Shown: positions 43,951 through 55,087, counted from the stretch's first letter. The stretch: 64,000 nucleotides of DNA from [Phialemoniopsis] sp. UDSM-2020 (GCA_018873225.1 JAEILZ010000009.1:2099501-2163500); one strand, 5' to 3'. The notes: generated by a model not told the origin, from the sequence alone. Translations and numbers: made by a program.

Positions 43951-45474
43951 ATGGCGAGCGAGGCCGGCGGACCGCCACAGCCAAAGGCCATCCTGCGCGG
44001 CCACAAAGCCCAGGTCCACGCCGCCGCCTTTGTGCGCGGCAACAAACGCCTGCTCACCGGCGATGCAGATGGTTTTGTTGTGGCATGGGACCTCACCATC
44101 ATGCGGCCCAGGGCCGTCTGGCGGGCGCACGAGAATGCCATCCTCGGTGTCGCGGGGTGGGGAGATGAGCGAGTGATTACGTGAGTCCCGGGTCCCTTGA
44201 ACACAATTCGCAGTCTGGCTGAACAGTTATCGCAGGCACGGAAGAGATAACAAGCTTATCGTATGGAAAGTGCGGCAAGAGGACGAGGCTGCGCTGAGTA
44301 CAAGCGTGCCGCTGGATCCCCCGGCCGAGGAGAGACCGCGGCCCTGGATGCTGCATATGCTCGAGGTCAACACGATGAACTTTTGCTCTTTTGGGCACTG
44401 CCCCGTGTACGAATCGGGTTTGCCGTTATCATCAGAGCTGCTTGTTGCTGTACCAAACACCCTGGCTTCCGAGGCTGTAAGTGCTCGAGTGACCCCTGGC
44501 TTGAGAGTACGCGATTAACACGGAGAAAGGTTGATGTCTTCCACCTGCCATCTCAACGGCGGCTCCATACCGTGAAGTTGGGCGAGAAGAACGGCATGGT
44601 CATGTCCGTCTCTCTATTCTACCAGAAGGACGAGGTTCTCACCGTCGTCGCCGGATACGAGAACGGCCTTGCAGTGGTTGCCCAATTGGCCGAGGACAAC
44701 TCATGGGTTGTGAAATACAAAGCCACGTCTCATACCCAGCCGATCTTATCTCTAGCTGTCGGTCCTAGCAAAGAGTACTTTATAACCTCCGGCGCGGATG
44801 CACTGATCGTCAAGCATCCCCTTCCGGCCGCCGCAGTCCAGACAGCATCGCCGCCAAGTACTGCGGCATCAACCTCAACAGCCATGCCCGAGGCCGAAAC
44901 CCCTATCTCACCTGGTGCTTCCTCAAAACCACACGTCTCCGCCCTCTCCGCCGCTTTGGCAAATGCGCCGCGCCAATCCATCGCACAACCGCCGCGCCCA
45001 TCAAAAGTCAGCGTCGAGACACAGCCCATCAAAGTCGTCAACACGAAGCACTCGGGCCAGCAGGACCTGCGCATCCGGTCGGACGGGCGCATCTTTGCAA
45101 CGGCCGGTTGGGACGCCCGCGTGCGCGTCTACTCGGCCAAGACGATGAAGGAGCTGGCTGTGCTCAAGTGGCACCAGGTCGGCTGCTACGCCACGGCCTT
45201 TGCGGCTGTTCCCGCTGGGGGAGCGGCGCCGGGTGGCCAGGAGAAAGAGACGCCGAGAATAGAGCAAAGTGCAAGCGATGGAGATACGCAGAACGCGCCT
45301 GATAGTGTGGGCGGCGAGGTAGTCAAGAGCACGACGGCTGCTGGCGCACGCACTCTCGTGCCCAGGTTGGTCGACATGAGCGTCAAAGACAAGAGGATAT
45401 TACAGGCTACGACGGCGCACTGGATCGCGGCGGGGGCAAAGGATGGCAAGGTCAGCTTGTGGGATATATATTGA
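43951..45474 (+). CDS. ASA1: ASTRA-associated protein 1
   Basis: WD40 protein of the ASTRA complex, linked to the Tra1/TTT group and telomere and chromatin functions (family knowledge). Exons 43951-44180, 44236-44476 and 44530-45474 give 471 aa. WD-type repeats include [36 protein letters not shown], then [12 protein letters not shown], a middle repeat ending in [34 protein letters not shown] and the final [17 protein letters not shown]. An Ala/Ser/Pro-rich insert separates the repeats in the middle. The position of [15 protein letters not shown] after the second intron fits fungal ASA1. It converges on POP4. Confidence 0.88.
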
Positions 45475-45984
45475 GCCTACACAATGTTATGCCATGGCTA
45501 CATAGAGTAGCTATTTTGAATTGATACCCATTTTTATTTCTCAACGTTTTCACTGTCGAGCTTGGTTGTCGTATTTGGTTATTTGCTACTCAAGCAATGA
45601 TATCCACCGACTTTGTCCCGAGCCTGCCGAGGGTGCTCTGGTTGAACTGCCATCAATAGTGCAGGGTGTCTCGTCGAGGACATTGTGTGTCCTGGACAGC
45701 TTAGAAAAGCACCGGTCAGCTTGGTGTTTTGTTGGGAGCCTCGAGCTTTCACACATACCTCCGCCTGGCCTCTCCACAAACGTATTGAAGCGGCAGGCCG
45801 GCATATCGAGTTCCGGGATGTAAGGAACTGATGTTGTTTCCAATGGCCTCTCGGCCTGCCCCATATAGCTCGGCTCGAAATGAACCTGGTTATCGAAGCG
45901 ATGTTTGCCAAGGCCATATCCATGGACTTCAAAAGCGGTTCCAACCCATAAGTGTTTGTTCAAAGCGATTCGCCTTCAACATCC
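45475..45984. other. Convergent intergenic region
   Basis: About 510 bp between the stops of ASA1 and POP4; nothing supported. Confidence 0.5.
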
Positions 45985-46686
45985 TCAGATGTCCTTCAAG
46001 AAATGCCTCTTGAACTTCTTATTCGCCCGATCCGCCGACCTCGTCAAGAACTGGTCGCCCAATATCTCAACGACCAGGTTCTGGACCTCGTCCTTCTCGT
46101 CCTCCGTGTGCTCCGGCGGCACCTCGACCCGGAACATCGTGCCCTCCTTCGGCACGACTTTAAGCTTGTTCTTCCTCGTCACGACCTCGAAGACAAACTT
46201 GGCGTCCTTGACAACGATGCCCCGGACCCCGACACGGCTCACGCACCCGCTGCGCACGACCTCGACCTCGGCGCCGTGCATGTCGGCGCTGCTCAGCTTC
46301 GCCGCCGCCGAGACGAGCGCCGTCGGGCCCGCCGCGGGGCCAAACATGTCGCGGCCGAGCAGCTCGCGCGCGTAGCCCACCCACAGGCGGTGCAGCGGCT
46401 CGAAGAGGGCGTATTTCTGCTGCTCGCGCGGCAGGTCGTAGAGGGCGAGCCTCTTGCGCTGGCGGGCGGAGAGGGGCTTCGGCTTGAGGGCCTTCGAGCG
46501 CTGCTTCTCCTTCTCGCGGCGGGCGTGGCGCCGGGCCTCGCGCGAGTTGGCGTGCGGCGGCGGAGAGGATGGCCGGAGGAGGAGGGGTCGGTGCTGGATC
46601 TTTTCGGAGAAGATGCGGTTCGCTGAGTCGGGGGAGTGTGCTCGGGCGAGGAGCTCTTGGGTGATGGGCTGCGCGGTCGAGGCCAT
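45985..46686 (-). CDS. POP4: RNase P/MRP subunit POP4 (Rpp29)
   Basis: Protein subunit of RNase P and RNase MRP, needed for tRNA 5' maturation and rRNA processing in the nucleus. Single exon, 233 aa. A basic N-terminal helix (REARRHARREKEKQRSKALKPKPLSARQRKRLALYDLP) is followed by YALFEPLHRLWVGYARELLG and the Sm-like Rpp29 barrel (KLSSADMHGAEVEVVRSGCVSRVGVRGIVVKDAKFVFEVVTRKNKLKVVPK...). The C-terminus LGDQFLTRSADRANKKFKRH matches the family. The start is the Met of MASTAQ; an in-frame upstream frame looks like leader. Divergent from the acyltransferase gene. Confidence 0.92.
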   Translation of the reverse strand: MASTAQPITQELLARAHSPDSANRIFSEKIQHRPLLLRPSSPPPHANSREARRHARREKEKQRSKALKPKPLSARQRKRLALYDLPREQQKYALFEPLHRLWVGYARELLGRDMFGPAAGPTALVSAAAKLSSADMHGAEVEVVRSGCVSRVGVRGIVVKDAKFVFEVVTRKNKLKVVPKEGTMFRVEVPPEHTEDEKDEVQNLVVEILGDQFLTRSADRANKKFKRHFLKDI

Positions 46687-47233
46687 CGCGAGATGTATGA
46701 GTGATGGTGGGAGCCTCAAGTGCTTTGTCGTCGAGATGATGCGGCAGGCAGCGGTGCCTCTTCGAAATGAAGGCTCAGCCTATACAAGATTTGTCTTGAA
46801 ATTGAAGCTTTCGATGGAACATGCAAGGCTGACAGACGCACTCTAGTGATCAAATTTAGCGATGGATGCGCCCCACCAGAACCAAGCTTTGTGCAACTTT
46901 ACAGGGGTTCCCCACTGTCGGGAATCACATGCCAGCCTTTCCTCGGCATAACATCACCGCAACCAGGGCGCGCTCGGATACAACCGTCGGCTCTAGCAAT
47001 TTACCTTCTCTCCCCACGCCTTGGGAGCTGTGAAAGCTTTCCCCGGAATGATGTGTGGGGCTCGAGCTCATTCTATGACTGAAACTCTTGATACAATATT
47101 TCATATCACGCAATAGCCTACCAGGCATCCCCTACGACGCATCGGCTAGTGGGTGGTGGTATGATCTCAAGATACCAGTCGCAAACCTCGCCACACGACC
47201 GTCTTACCACAAACGATTGACTACGGCACCACA
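46687..47233. other. Divergent promoter of POP4 and the acyltransferase gene
   Basis: 547 bp between divergent starts; no specific site recognised. Confidence 0.5.
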
Positions 47234-49836
47234 ATGTCGCAGGACGACGATTCGACGCGCGACTCGGCGCCGGATCTCAAGATCCTCGGCGACCAGGTCA
47301 CCTTCCAGCCCAGCGGTGTTGAGCCGGGAGCATCGCAGGATGGCGGGGAGGAAGCGCTTATGAAGCAGATGTCCCGCTTCCGCTCAGAGCCACTCCAGTA
47401 AACATGCCACCAGACGCCTTGCCAAAGGCCCTCGCTAACATCCTCTCTCTCCTCCAGATTCCTTCGCGAAGTATCCCTCTACGTATCCGGCACAGGATGG
47501 CGCGCATACGACAATGTCATCGGGCAACCGATCTTCTACTCGGGATTTACCGAAAACATGGCGAACATGGTCCTGTCGGCTCCGCTACTACGGCAGAAGA
47601 TCTCGGAGATGGCAGACTTGAGGCTGGCCGCCGAAGAGAAGGAAGGGTGGTTCAGGAAGACGGACAAGGACTACGACATGAAGCGGCAGCAGCGCCGCTC
47701 GGTGCTCGAGGCCAGCCTCTTCCAGGTCGCCGAGAAGTTCACCGACAGGATGATCTGCAAGTTCGAGAGCAAGACGTTCATCCGGGGTGCATACTACCTC
47801 GTCACGCAGCTCCTCACCAGGGCATACCATCAGGGCATCCACGTATCGAGCGAGGACGTGCTGCGTCTGCGAAAGGTCGCGGAGAAGGCGGAGAAAGCAA
47901 AGCAAAGTCTGGTTTTCCTGCCCTGCCACAGGTCACACGTCGACTACGTCTCATTACAACTGATCTGCTACCGACTGGGCATCGCGCTTCCTGTTGTTGT
48001 TTCTGGAGACAACCTCAACTTCCCTGTCGTTGGGAGCTTCCTCCAGCACGCAGGTGCCATGTACATCCGCCGCGCATTCGGAGACGACATGCTGTACACT
48101 ACGCTTGTGCAGGCATATATCGACACCATGCTTCAAGAAGGGTACAACCTAGAGTGCTTCATCGAGGGCGGTCGGTCGAGGACAGGCAAGCTCCTGCCAC
48201 CCAAATTTGGCATTCTCAGCTTCATTTTGGACAGTCTGCTGTCGGGCAGGACAAAGGATGCTATCATCATCCCAGTCAGCACACAGTACGACAAGGTCAT
48301 CGAGACGGAGGGTTACGTCAACGAGCTCCTCGGTATACCAAAGAAGAAGGAGAACCTGGCGGATTTCCTGACGGGCGGCACATCGGTTCTCTCGCTCCAA
48401 CTCGGCAGAGTCGACGTGCGTTTCCACGAGGCGTGGAGTTTGAGAGGCTACATCGACGAGCAGCTCACCCGGCTCTGGAGAGGACCGTCTACCCCTGGTG
48501 TGGACATGGCGGAGAAGATCGGCCCTGTTGTTAGACAAAAGCTGCTGCGGACCATGGGCTACAAGGTGCTGTCCGACATCAACGACGTATCTGTCGTCAT
48601 GCCCACCGCGCTGATCGGCACTGTACTCCTTACCCTTCGCGGACGTGGTGTCGGTAAGACAGAGCTGATCAGGCGAGTGGAGTGGTTGACGCGCCGCGTC
48701 CGGGCCAAGGGTGGCCGAGTAGCTCATTTCGGCGATGCCCCCATCAGCGACATCATTGACCGTGGTCTAGATGTCCTGGGTAAGGACTTAGTCGGCGTCG
48801 TCACCGGCCTGGCGGAACCCGTATACTACGCCGTCGACCGGTTCCAGCTTTCGTTCTACAGGAACATGACTATTCATCTGTTCATCTCGGAGGCTCTCGT
48901 TAGTGCTGCCATGTACACCCGCATCAAGCAGGGCGGCGGACCGGACCTCCAAGACATTGCCTACAGCGATCTGCACGACCAGGTCCTCTTTCTATCGACG
49001 TTGTTCCGCGGCGAGTTCATCTTCTCTGCCGAGGGCCTTACCATCAGCCTCGACAAGACGCTCAAGGGTCTGGAGGCGGACGATATCATTCGTCTGCAGC
49101 GGGACGAGCACGGCAACGTTACCAAGATCGGCCTCTCGGACAAGGAGCGCAAGACGGGACGTGAGAACTATGACTTTTACTGCTTCCTCATCTGGCCGTT
49201 TATCGAGGCCAGTTGGCTGGCAGCCGTGTCGCTCATGGGCCTTGTACCTCCGCTGGGCGTGCAAGAGGAGATCTGGCTCGAAGTGACCAAGACGCAAAAC
49301 TTTGCACAGCTGGTAAGTATCAATGATCCATTCATCAGACAAGTGACTAACGTACACTTTCCTCCCAGCTCGGCAAAACCCTTTACCACCAAGGCGACCT
49401 CAGCTACTTTGAGGCCGTCAACAAGGAGACGCTCAAGAACTCATACCAGCGCTTCCAGGAGGAGGGCATCATCCAGGTCGTCCGCTCGCGCGACGCCAAG
49501 GTCCCTCCGCGCCTGCGCCTCGCGCCCGAGTGGGCGCCGCCGCGCGATCCGGAGACGGGCGACATCGTGGCGTCGGGCCGCCTCTGGGAGTTCACGGGCA
49601 AGATCGCGTCGAGCCGGCGCGAGGGCAAGAACAGGCGCGACGGCGCGACGGTCAGCACGCGCGTCGTGGCGCTGACGGACCGCGTCGGCCGCCAGCTGTA
49701 CGCCGAGGCCATGGGCGCTGCCGGGGGTAAGAACGCGGCGCCGGCGACGCTGACGTCGGAGGAGGCGGATAGCTTGAAGAAGACGGTCAAAGAGTCGAAG
49801 AGGAGGCGGAGTCTGGAGAACAGGCCGAAGCTGTAG
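47234..49836 (+). CDS. GNPAT/PlsB-type glycerolipid acyltransferase
   Basis: Predicted to acylate glycerol-3-phosphate or dihydroxyacetone phosphate, an entry step of glycerolipid or ether-lipid synthesis. Exons 47234-47397, 47458-49312 and 49369-49836 give 828 aa. All four acyltransferase blocks are present: HRSHVD (about residues 212-217, catalytic His and Asp), GAMYIRR, the glycerophosphate-binding FIEGGRSRTGK, and IIIPVSTQYDKVIE. The architecture matches the soluble-plus-helical PlsB/GNPAT form rather than yeast Gat1/Gat2. The last three residues are PKL, similar to but not a canonical peroxisomal targeting tripeptide. The C-terminal ~150 residues are basic. Confidence 0.9.
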
Positions 49837-50015
49837 GGCCCGGCCGCTCTGTTGGCCTGGGCGTGGGGTCTGTTTTGGTGTACAATAAGCGGTTGCATTA
49901 CAAGAATGTACTAGAGCGGATGAACTGTGCTTGACTTTCTGATTCCCATTATTTTGTTAGACCAGGCGCTTCACACGCTGTGTCTTCTATCATAGGAAAG
50001 ATTTATTTTTCTTTC

Positions 50016-51218
50016 TTATTTCGTCGACGGCTTGAGTATGACATTGTCAATGAGCCGTACGGGAGGCCCTCCACTGTGCCCCAAATCCTCGCCTGGTTGC
50101 GGATCTTCTACCGGCAACATCTTGACCGCACCGCTGATGATTGCACCCTTGGCCGGGTCGACCTTCTCAATATCCTCCAGGGTATCTGGGTCCGACAGGG
50201 AAATGTAGTCCACCTCAAACTGCACCCGGTCCTTGGGCTCCATCTCCATCTGCTCGGCCAGCATCTTGCTCGCGACGCCCCTCGCCGCACCTAGTATCTT
50301 GCTCGACTCGAGCTCGCCCGCCGCATAAGCCTTTTCCGTAGCCTCCAGCGCCCTCCTCAGCACGATCCCGACCGCCCTCCTCCTCGTCCCCAGGTATACG
50401 TTGCGCGACGACATGGCCAGCCCGTCCGCCTCGCGCATTGTGTCGCCCACCGCGATCTCGACGGGCAGCAAGAAATCGCGCACCATCTTGCGGATGATGA
50501 CCGACTGCTGCACGTCCTTTTGCCCAAAGTACGCGCGCTCCGGCTGCACGGCGTTGAACAGCTTCATGCACACCGTCGCGACGCCGCGGAAGAAGGTCGG
50601 CCGCGTGCCGCCCTCGAGCAGCTCCGACATGGGCGTGATCACCACAAAACTGCCCTTGGAATCCACCTCTTGTCCGGGGAAGCCCGAAGGGTACATCTCG
50701 GCCGTCGAGGGCGCGAACACGGCGCTCACGCGGCCCAGGTTGCCGCCGTCGTCGGCGAGCTCGCGGTCAAGCTCGCGCAGGGCGGCGCAGTCGGCGTCCC
50801 AGGTCACCGGGTAGGACGCGAGGTCCTCGCGGACGCCAAACTGCGCCGGGTTGACGTAGAGGCTGACGACGACGTGGTGGTTCTCGCGCGCGGCGGCGCG
50901 GATGAGCGAGAGGTGGCCCTCGTGCAGGGCGCCCATGGTCGGGACGAGGGCGACGGAGCGGTGGTCGAGCGCGTGGGGGCGGCGCCAGCGGCGCAGGGAC
51001 TCGACGGTGCGGAGGATGCGGATCGGGGTCGAGGGGATCTTTTCGAGGCCGCCGTTGGAGCGGGAAGAGGAGGGGGAGGTCTTGCAGGCGTAGTGCCGTC
51101 GAGTGGCTAGGGACGGCGCACTGCTGCGCATGCCGAGGGTGGTGATGCTGCCATGAACTCGGAGGGTCGAAGCGCCCACGGAGGTCAGCGCCCGGCGGGC
51201 AAGAGGCCGAGCGAACAT
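50016..51218 (-). CDS. PAN6: Pantoate-beta-alanine ligase
   Basis: Condenses pantoate and beta-alanine with ATP to make pantothenate, the precursor of coenzyme A. Single exon, 400 aa, longer than bacterial PanC (~280) because of an N-terminal extension and two inserts. The extension (about 65 residues, rich in Arg, Ser, Ala and Thr, few acids) suits a mitochondrial presequence, though cytosolic location is possible. Core motifs are VALVPTMGALHEGHLSLIRAA (ATP site), VVSLYVNPAQFG, FFRGVATVCMKLFNAVQPERAYFGQKDVQQ and GLAMSSRNVYL. The start at MFARPLARR fits the targeting-like N-terminus. It converges on the acyltransferase gene with 180 bp between them. Confidence 0.93.
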   Translation of the reverse strand: MFARPLARRALTSVGASTLRVHGSITTLGMRSSAPSLATRRHYACKTSPSSSRSNGGLEKIPSTPIRILRTVESLRRWRRPHALDHRSVALVPTMGALHEGHLSLIRAAARENHHVVVSLYVNPAQFGVREDLASYPVTWDADCAALRELDRELADDGGNLGRVSAVFAPSTAEMYPSGFPGQEVDSKGSFVVITPMSELLEGGTRPTFFRGVATVCMKLFNAVQPERAYFGQKDVQQSVIIRKMVRDFLLPVEIAVGDTMREADGLAMSSRNVYLGTRRRAVGIVLRRALEATEKAYAAGELESSKILGAARGVASKMLAEQMEMEPKDRVQFEVDYISLSDPDTLEDIEKVDPAKGAIISGAVKMLPVEDPQPGEDLGHSGGPPVRLIDNVILKPSTK

Positions 51219-52166
51219 GGTGGAATCTGGGCGACTTCTGTTCAAGTAAGAGTACAGATGTGAAGCAATTGAGCCATTTTCGGGGCTCAATGGCTTGGGG
51301 AGTGAGATTTGAGCTGTGATGAAGACTGCTGCGTATTTTTGAAGCCGGACAAGACCCCGAAACGCACAGGCCATCTGTGACGTTTTTTGGTCTGTTCCGA
51401 GGTCGCGATAAGATCTGGTGATCTGATAAGATAAACAACTTTCTATGCAGAGAATAAGACTGTCCTTCAATGAATGTTGGACTGACTTGATAATTGTGCA
51501 TTTTATTGATTGGTGTCTTTAAAGAGAATTGAATATCTCAAGATTTGCTAATGCTTGTTCAGACAGCAGTGGCATGATTCACTTGTAGCTCTGTCTTAGT
51601 GAAATCAAAACGGTCTGTTTATATCCCATCTGAGAATGAACATATATCATTCTGATTAACTATGTAATGTTCTCAAGATTGAGTTTATTAGTCTATCATA
51701 CATTGAATTCTGGAAAGTGTTGAATTGTTCAGTTATTATCATCTAATGTTGAGCAACACAGGGGAGTGACTGCGCTAAATAGTCAAAATAACCAGTCACT
51801 TCTTCTCTAACACAAGTGAGTTGCTGCTACTCAAGCCTTGCAGATTCAGGGTTGACTAAAATTGAGGGTCAGCACATTCACAAGATGTTGCACACATGTG
51901 CACTTGGATTTCATGGGTGAATCCACATCTTCTTCTGATGAAAGGGCAGCATTCACCATATGACTTGGAACTATTCACTTCCAAGTCGGGTACGTTCGCT
52001 TCATAAGAATGAGTACATAAACAGATCTTTCCCTCGCTCCTGTGATCAAATGTAAGTTTCTTCCAACCCAGACAATAATTCAAACAGTCTACTCCTTCAA
52101 ATCAAAACCAAAACCTCATACTAAGCCACCCACAACCATCCATCTACACTCGATCCATCACACATC
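51219..52166. other. AT-rich intergenic region
   Basis: About 950 bp, clearly AT-richer than its neighbours from about 51480 to 52000. No gene. A 9-bp inverted repeat (51962-51987) is listed separately. Confidence 0.5.
51962..51987. promoter_or_regulatory. Inverted repeat GACTTGGAA-N8-TTCCAAGTC
   Basis: Perfect 9-bp arms with an 8-base spacer, about 180 bp upstream of the kinase-like gene start. Could be a dimer binding site or a short hairpin. Confidence 0.4.
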
Positions 52167-53105
52167 ATGGAGGCAGCTTCTCAAGTCCCTGGCTATCATG
52201 AAGGCCAGACCCTGAAGCTGACCTTCACCCCTGAAGGCGGAGCCTCCCGTGAGATAGAGGCCATGATCTTCGACCTTAAGGAGCCCTTTACCTGCTCTGT
52301 CGGAATGGTTGTGGCTATCATCCTCGATGGCACCCCGACTTTGGCCTTCCTGAAACTGTTGGATAGACGGTTCGTCACCGGCATGCGCGAGAGCCTCGGC
52401 ATCGGAGAATACACCCACGAGATCGACTACCGTTACACCCTCTTCGTCCAGCGTCGTGGCGCCGACGTTTTCACCTGGTATCTGAACCCCGCCAACGCCA
52501 TTCCGGGCTTTGACGACTTGGAGTACACTCCCGAGGAGGACGAGGCGTTCCTGGCTCACAACCTCAATGGTCTGTGGAGAACCGAGGTCGCCGCTTACAA
52601 GGCTATGCAGGGTAGCCAGGGCAAGACCATCCCTCGTCTATACGGTACTTGCAAGCTCGATATTACGCCTCGTGGCCTTCCTTCAAACGAGCACTTTCAT
52701 GTCAACGGAATCCTCCTCCAATATCTGGATGCCTTTCCCCTCGACGAGCTCTTCACCTTCGCGGCCCCGTCCACCTGGCAGAAGATTGTGGACGGTGCCG
52801 TGGCTGTCACCCACGAGGTCGACGCTGCTAAACTATGCAACATGGACACCCGTCCCGGCAACTTCCTCGCGGTTAAAGATGGGAACGGTGGATACAGACC
52901 GTTCATGATCGACCTGGCCATGTGTGTCCCGCGCAAGCCGGCCGAGACCGACGCCGAGTGGGGCCGGATCAAGTGGGCGCAGAATGAAGACGGTGCTATC
53001 GGCGAGGCCATGAAGGAGCTGCTGAGCGAGCAGGGCGTTGACATCATCTTTGAGCGCTCGACCAAGTACCAGCAATATGCTGAGAATCAGGATGATCACA
53101 ACTAA
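52167..53105 (+). CDS. Fungal kinase-like (PKc-like) protein
   Basis: Belongs, as far as I can judge, to the expanded fungal set of atypical kinase-like proteins; no substrate is known. Single exon, 312 aa. LAFLKLLDRRF near residue 52 corresponds to the Lys strand. A hinge-like segment HVNGILLQYLDAFPL is followed by HEVDAAKLCNMDTRPGNFLAV, which looks like a catalytic loop with D and N kept (D-x4-N) but the HRD His replaced. FMIDLAM would be the metal-binding Asp segment in place of DFG. No Gly-rich loop is evident. It may be an active small-molecule kinase or a pseudokinase. It is surrounded by an AT-rich upstream region, typical of lineage-specific genes. Confidence 0.7.
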   Translation: MEAASQVPGYHEGQTLKLTFTPEGGASREIEAMIFDLKEPFTCSVGMVVAIILDGTPTLAFLKLLDRRFVTGMRESLGIGEYTHEIDYRYTLFVQRRGADVFTWYLNPANAIPGFDDLEYTPEEDEAFLAHNLNGLWRTEVAAYKAMQGSQGKTIPRLYGTCKLDITPRGLPSNEHFHVNGILLQYLDAFPLDELFTFAAPSTWQKIVDGAVAVTHEVDAAKLCNMDTRPGNFLAVKDGNGGYRPFMIDLAMCVPRKPAETDAEWGRIKWAQNEDGAIGEAMKELLSEQGVDIIFERSTKYQQYAENQDDHN

Positions 53106-53266
53106 CTTTGGTTGGATGATTGGAAGGGTCTTAGGAGGGGGAGCAACGCAGAAGGAAACATGGCAAGAAATGTCTTATGACCGATGATGTTGGCAGAAGC
53201 CACGCTGTACTTTTTTCTATTGCATGCAAGAAATAACTAGACTCCCACTCAATCATACCACTATCC

Positions 53267-55087
53267 TTACATGGCTTTGACTTCCCTCGTGAACCGCGGA
53301 ATCTGCTTCGTAAACTTGGCCGGGTCGTCCCGCGCCCCGTCCTGCCAGTACTCGTACTCGATCCACGCGTTCTCGGGCATCTGCTCCTCCATCGCCGCCA
53401 TCCACTTGCCCAGCTCGGGCGCCAGCGGGATGACGCCCGTCTCGAGCACGTACTCGTCCCACAGCTTGATCAGCCCCGCCAGGCGCTCGGGCTCCTCCTC
53501 CGCCAGGTCGTGCACCTCGCCCGGGTCCCGCGCCAGGTTGTACAGCTGCCACTTCTCCGGGCCCCGGGGCTTGGGGATGAAGACGATCTTCCAGTCGCCC
53601 TTGCGCACGGCCGCGCGCCCGCACGTCTCCCACCCGTTGATAAAGTCCTTTTCGTGGATCGAGGGGGACGCCTCGGTCAGGTAGGGAACCATCGACTTGC
53701 CGCGCATGCCGACGACCTCGCGGCCCTGGTAGGTCGGCGCCGGGTGCTTGGCGCCGGCCATCTCGAGGATCGTGGGCGCCAGGTCCATGACCGTCGAGAA
53801 CTGGTGCGTGATGCCGTCCTTCTCGTGCTTGTGCGCGAAGCTCGCGGGCGGCTTCATGAGGAAGGGCACGCGCACGCCGCCCTCGGTGGTGTAGGCCTTG
53901 TACAGCCTGCTCGGCGCCGTCGCGGCCTGCGCCCACCGGGGTCCGTACCAGATGAACGAGTCGCCGTTGCCAAGGTTGTCGATGTGGTTGTTGTAGTACT
54001 TCTTGAGGTGCTGCATCATGGTGCCCTGCACGATGGGGTAGGCCTCGTAAGCGGCACCCTCGGCGCCATTGTCCGACAGGAAGCAGACAAAGGTGTTGTC
54101 GAGCTCGCCGACCTGCTCGAGGTAGTCGACGACCTTGCCGACGTTGTGGTCGATGCACTCGACCATGCCGGCGAAGCACTCCATGGCGCGCGCCGAGTTG
54201 GCGCGCTCCTCGGCCGACATGTCCTTCCACTCCTTGACCTCGTCGGCGACGACGGGGTGCGCCTCGACGTCCTCGGGCACCATGCCGAGCTCCTTGAGGC
54301 GCTGCAGGCGCTTCTCGCGCAGGACGTCTGGACCCTCGTCGTAGACGCCGCGGTAGTGCTTGATGTACTCCTGGGGCGCCTGCAGCGGCCAGTGCGGCGC
54401 CGTAAAGGGGTAGTAGCCGAAGAAGGGGCGGTCGCTGTCCTTCTCCTTCCAGTCCTTGAGGTAGCTGAGCATCTTGTCGCCGTAGCCGTCGGACGAGTAC
54501 CAGCCCTCGGGTAGCTTCTTGACGTACTCGCCGTCCTCGCTGTGCAGAGCGATGAAGCTCATGGTCATGAACTCGGGGATGCCGTCGGGCGCCTCGAGCT
54601 GGGGCTCGTAGGCAAAGTGGTTGCTGCAGGCGGGCAGGTGGGCGAAGCTGCGCTCGAAGCCACGAACCTTGGGGCTGCGCTCGGGTGTCAGACCCAGGTG
54701 CCACTTGCCGGCCATGACAGTGTGGTAGCCGTTGTCGCGCAGGATTTCGGGCAGGGCGACGACGCGCTCGTTGAGGTAGCCCTCGTAGCCGGGCATGCCG
54801 CGCTGGGGTGCCGTGGACATCTTGCCGTTGGGGTCGTTCTGACCCGAGACGTTTGTCCACTCGATCAGGTTGCCGAGGCCGGCGATGTGGTGGTCGGTGC
54901 CCGTCATGATCATGGCGCGCGACGGCGAGCAGGCCGCCGCCGCGTGGAAGTCTGTGAAGCGCAGGCCATTCTTGGCCAGCTTGTCGAGGTTGGGTGTCCT
55001 GATCTCGCCGCCGAAGCAGGACAGGTCGGAGAAGCCCAGGTCGTCGGCGACAATGACCAGGAAGTTGGGACGCTTCTGGCCAGCCAT
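53267..55087 (-). CDS. Arylsulfatase, bacterial AtsA-like
   Basis: Predicted hydrolysis of aryl or alkyl sulfate esters, releasing sulfate. Single intronless exon, 606 aa. RPNFLVIVADDLGFSDLS supplies metal ligands D15/D16. ACSPSR carries Cys53 of the C-x-P-x-R signature, the residue converted to formylglycine. MAGKWHLG, PHWPLQAP and SDNGAEG complete the active site. The pattern is the Pseudomonas AtsA (class I) type; eukaryotic Cys-type activation needs a formylglycine-generating system, not visible here. No signal peptide, so it is probably cytosolic, acting on imported sulfate esters. The lack of introns and bacterial-like sequence hint at old lateral transfer, which I cannot prove. Divergent from an MFS transporter. 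Confidence 0.93.
   Translation of the reverse strand: MAGQKRPNFLVIVADDLGFSDLSCFGGEIRTPNLDKLAKNGLRFTDFHAAAACSPSRAMIMTGTDHHIAGLGNLIEWTNVSGQNDPNGKMSTAPQRGMPGYEGYLNERVVALPEILRDNGYHTVMAGKWHLGLTPERSPKVRGFERSFAHLPACSNHFAYEPQLEAPDGIPEFMTMSFIALHSEDGEYVKKLPEGWYSSDGYGDKMLSYLKDWKEKDSDRPFFGYYPFTAPHWPLQAPQEYIKHYRGVYDEGPDVLREKRLQRLKELGMVPEDVEAHPVVADEVKEWKDMSAEERANSARAMECFAGMVECIDHNVGKVVDYLEQVGELDNTFVCFLSDNGAEGAAYEAYPIVQGTMMQHLKKYYNNHIDNLGNGDSFIWYGPRWAQAATAPSRLYKAYTTEGGVRVPFLMKPPASFAHKHEKDGITHQFSTVMDLAPTILEMAGAKHPAPTYQGREVVGMRGKSMVPYLTEASPSIHEKDFINGWETCGRAAVRKGDWKIVFIPKPRGPEKWQLYNLARDPGEVHDLAEEEPERLAGLIKLWDEYVLETGVIPLAPELGKWMAAMEEQMPENAWIEYEYWQDGARDDPAKFTKQIPRFTREVKAM

Noticed and set aside
53510..54514. 334-residue open frame antisense to the arylsulfatase
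   Set aside because: Shadow frame produced by high third-position GC; composition is Val/Leu/Arg/Asp biased with no motif.
53253..54860. 535-residue open frame on the same strand as the arylsulfatase
   Set aside because: A shifted frame of the same exon, Arg/Gly/Ala-rich; the sulfatase frame carries all the catalytic motifs.
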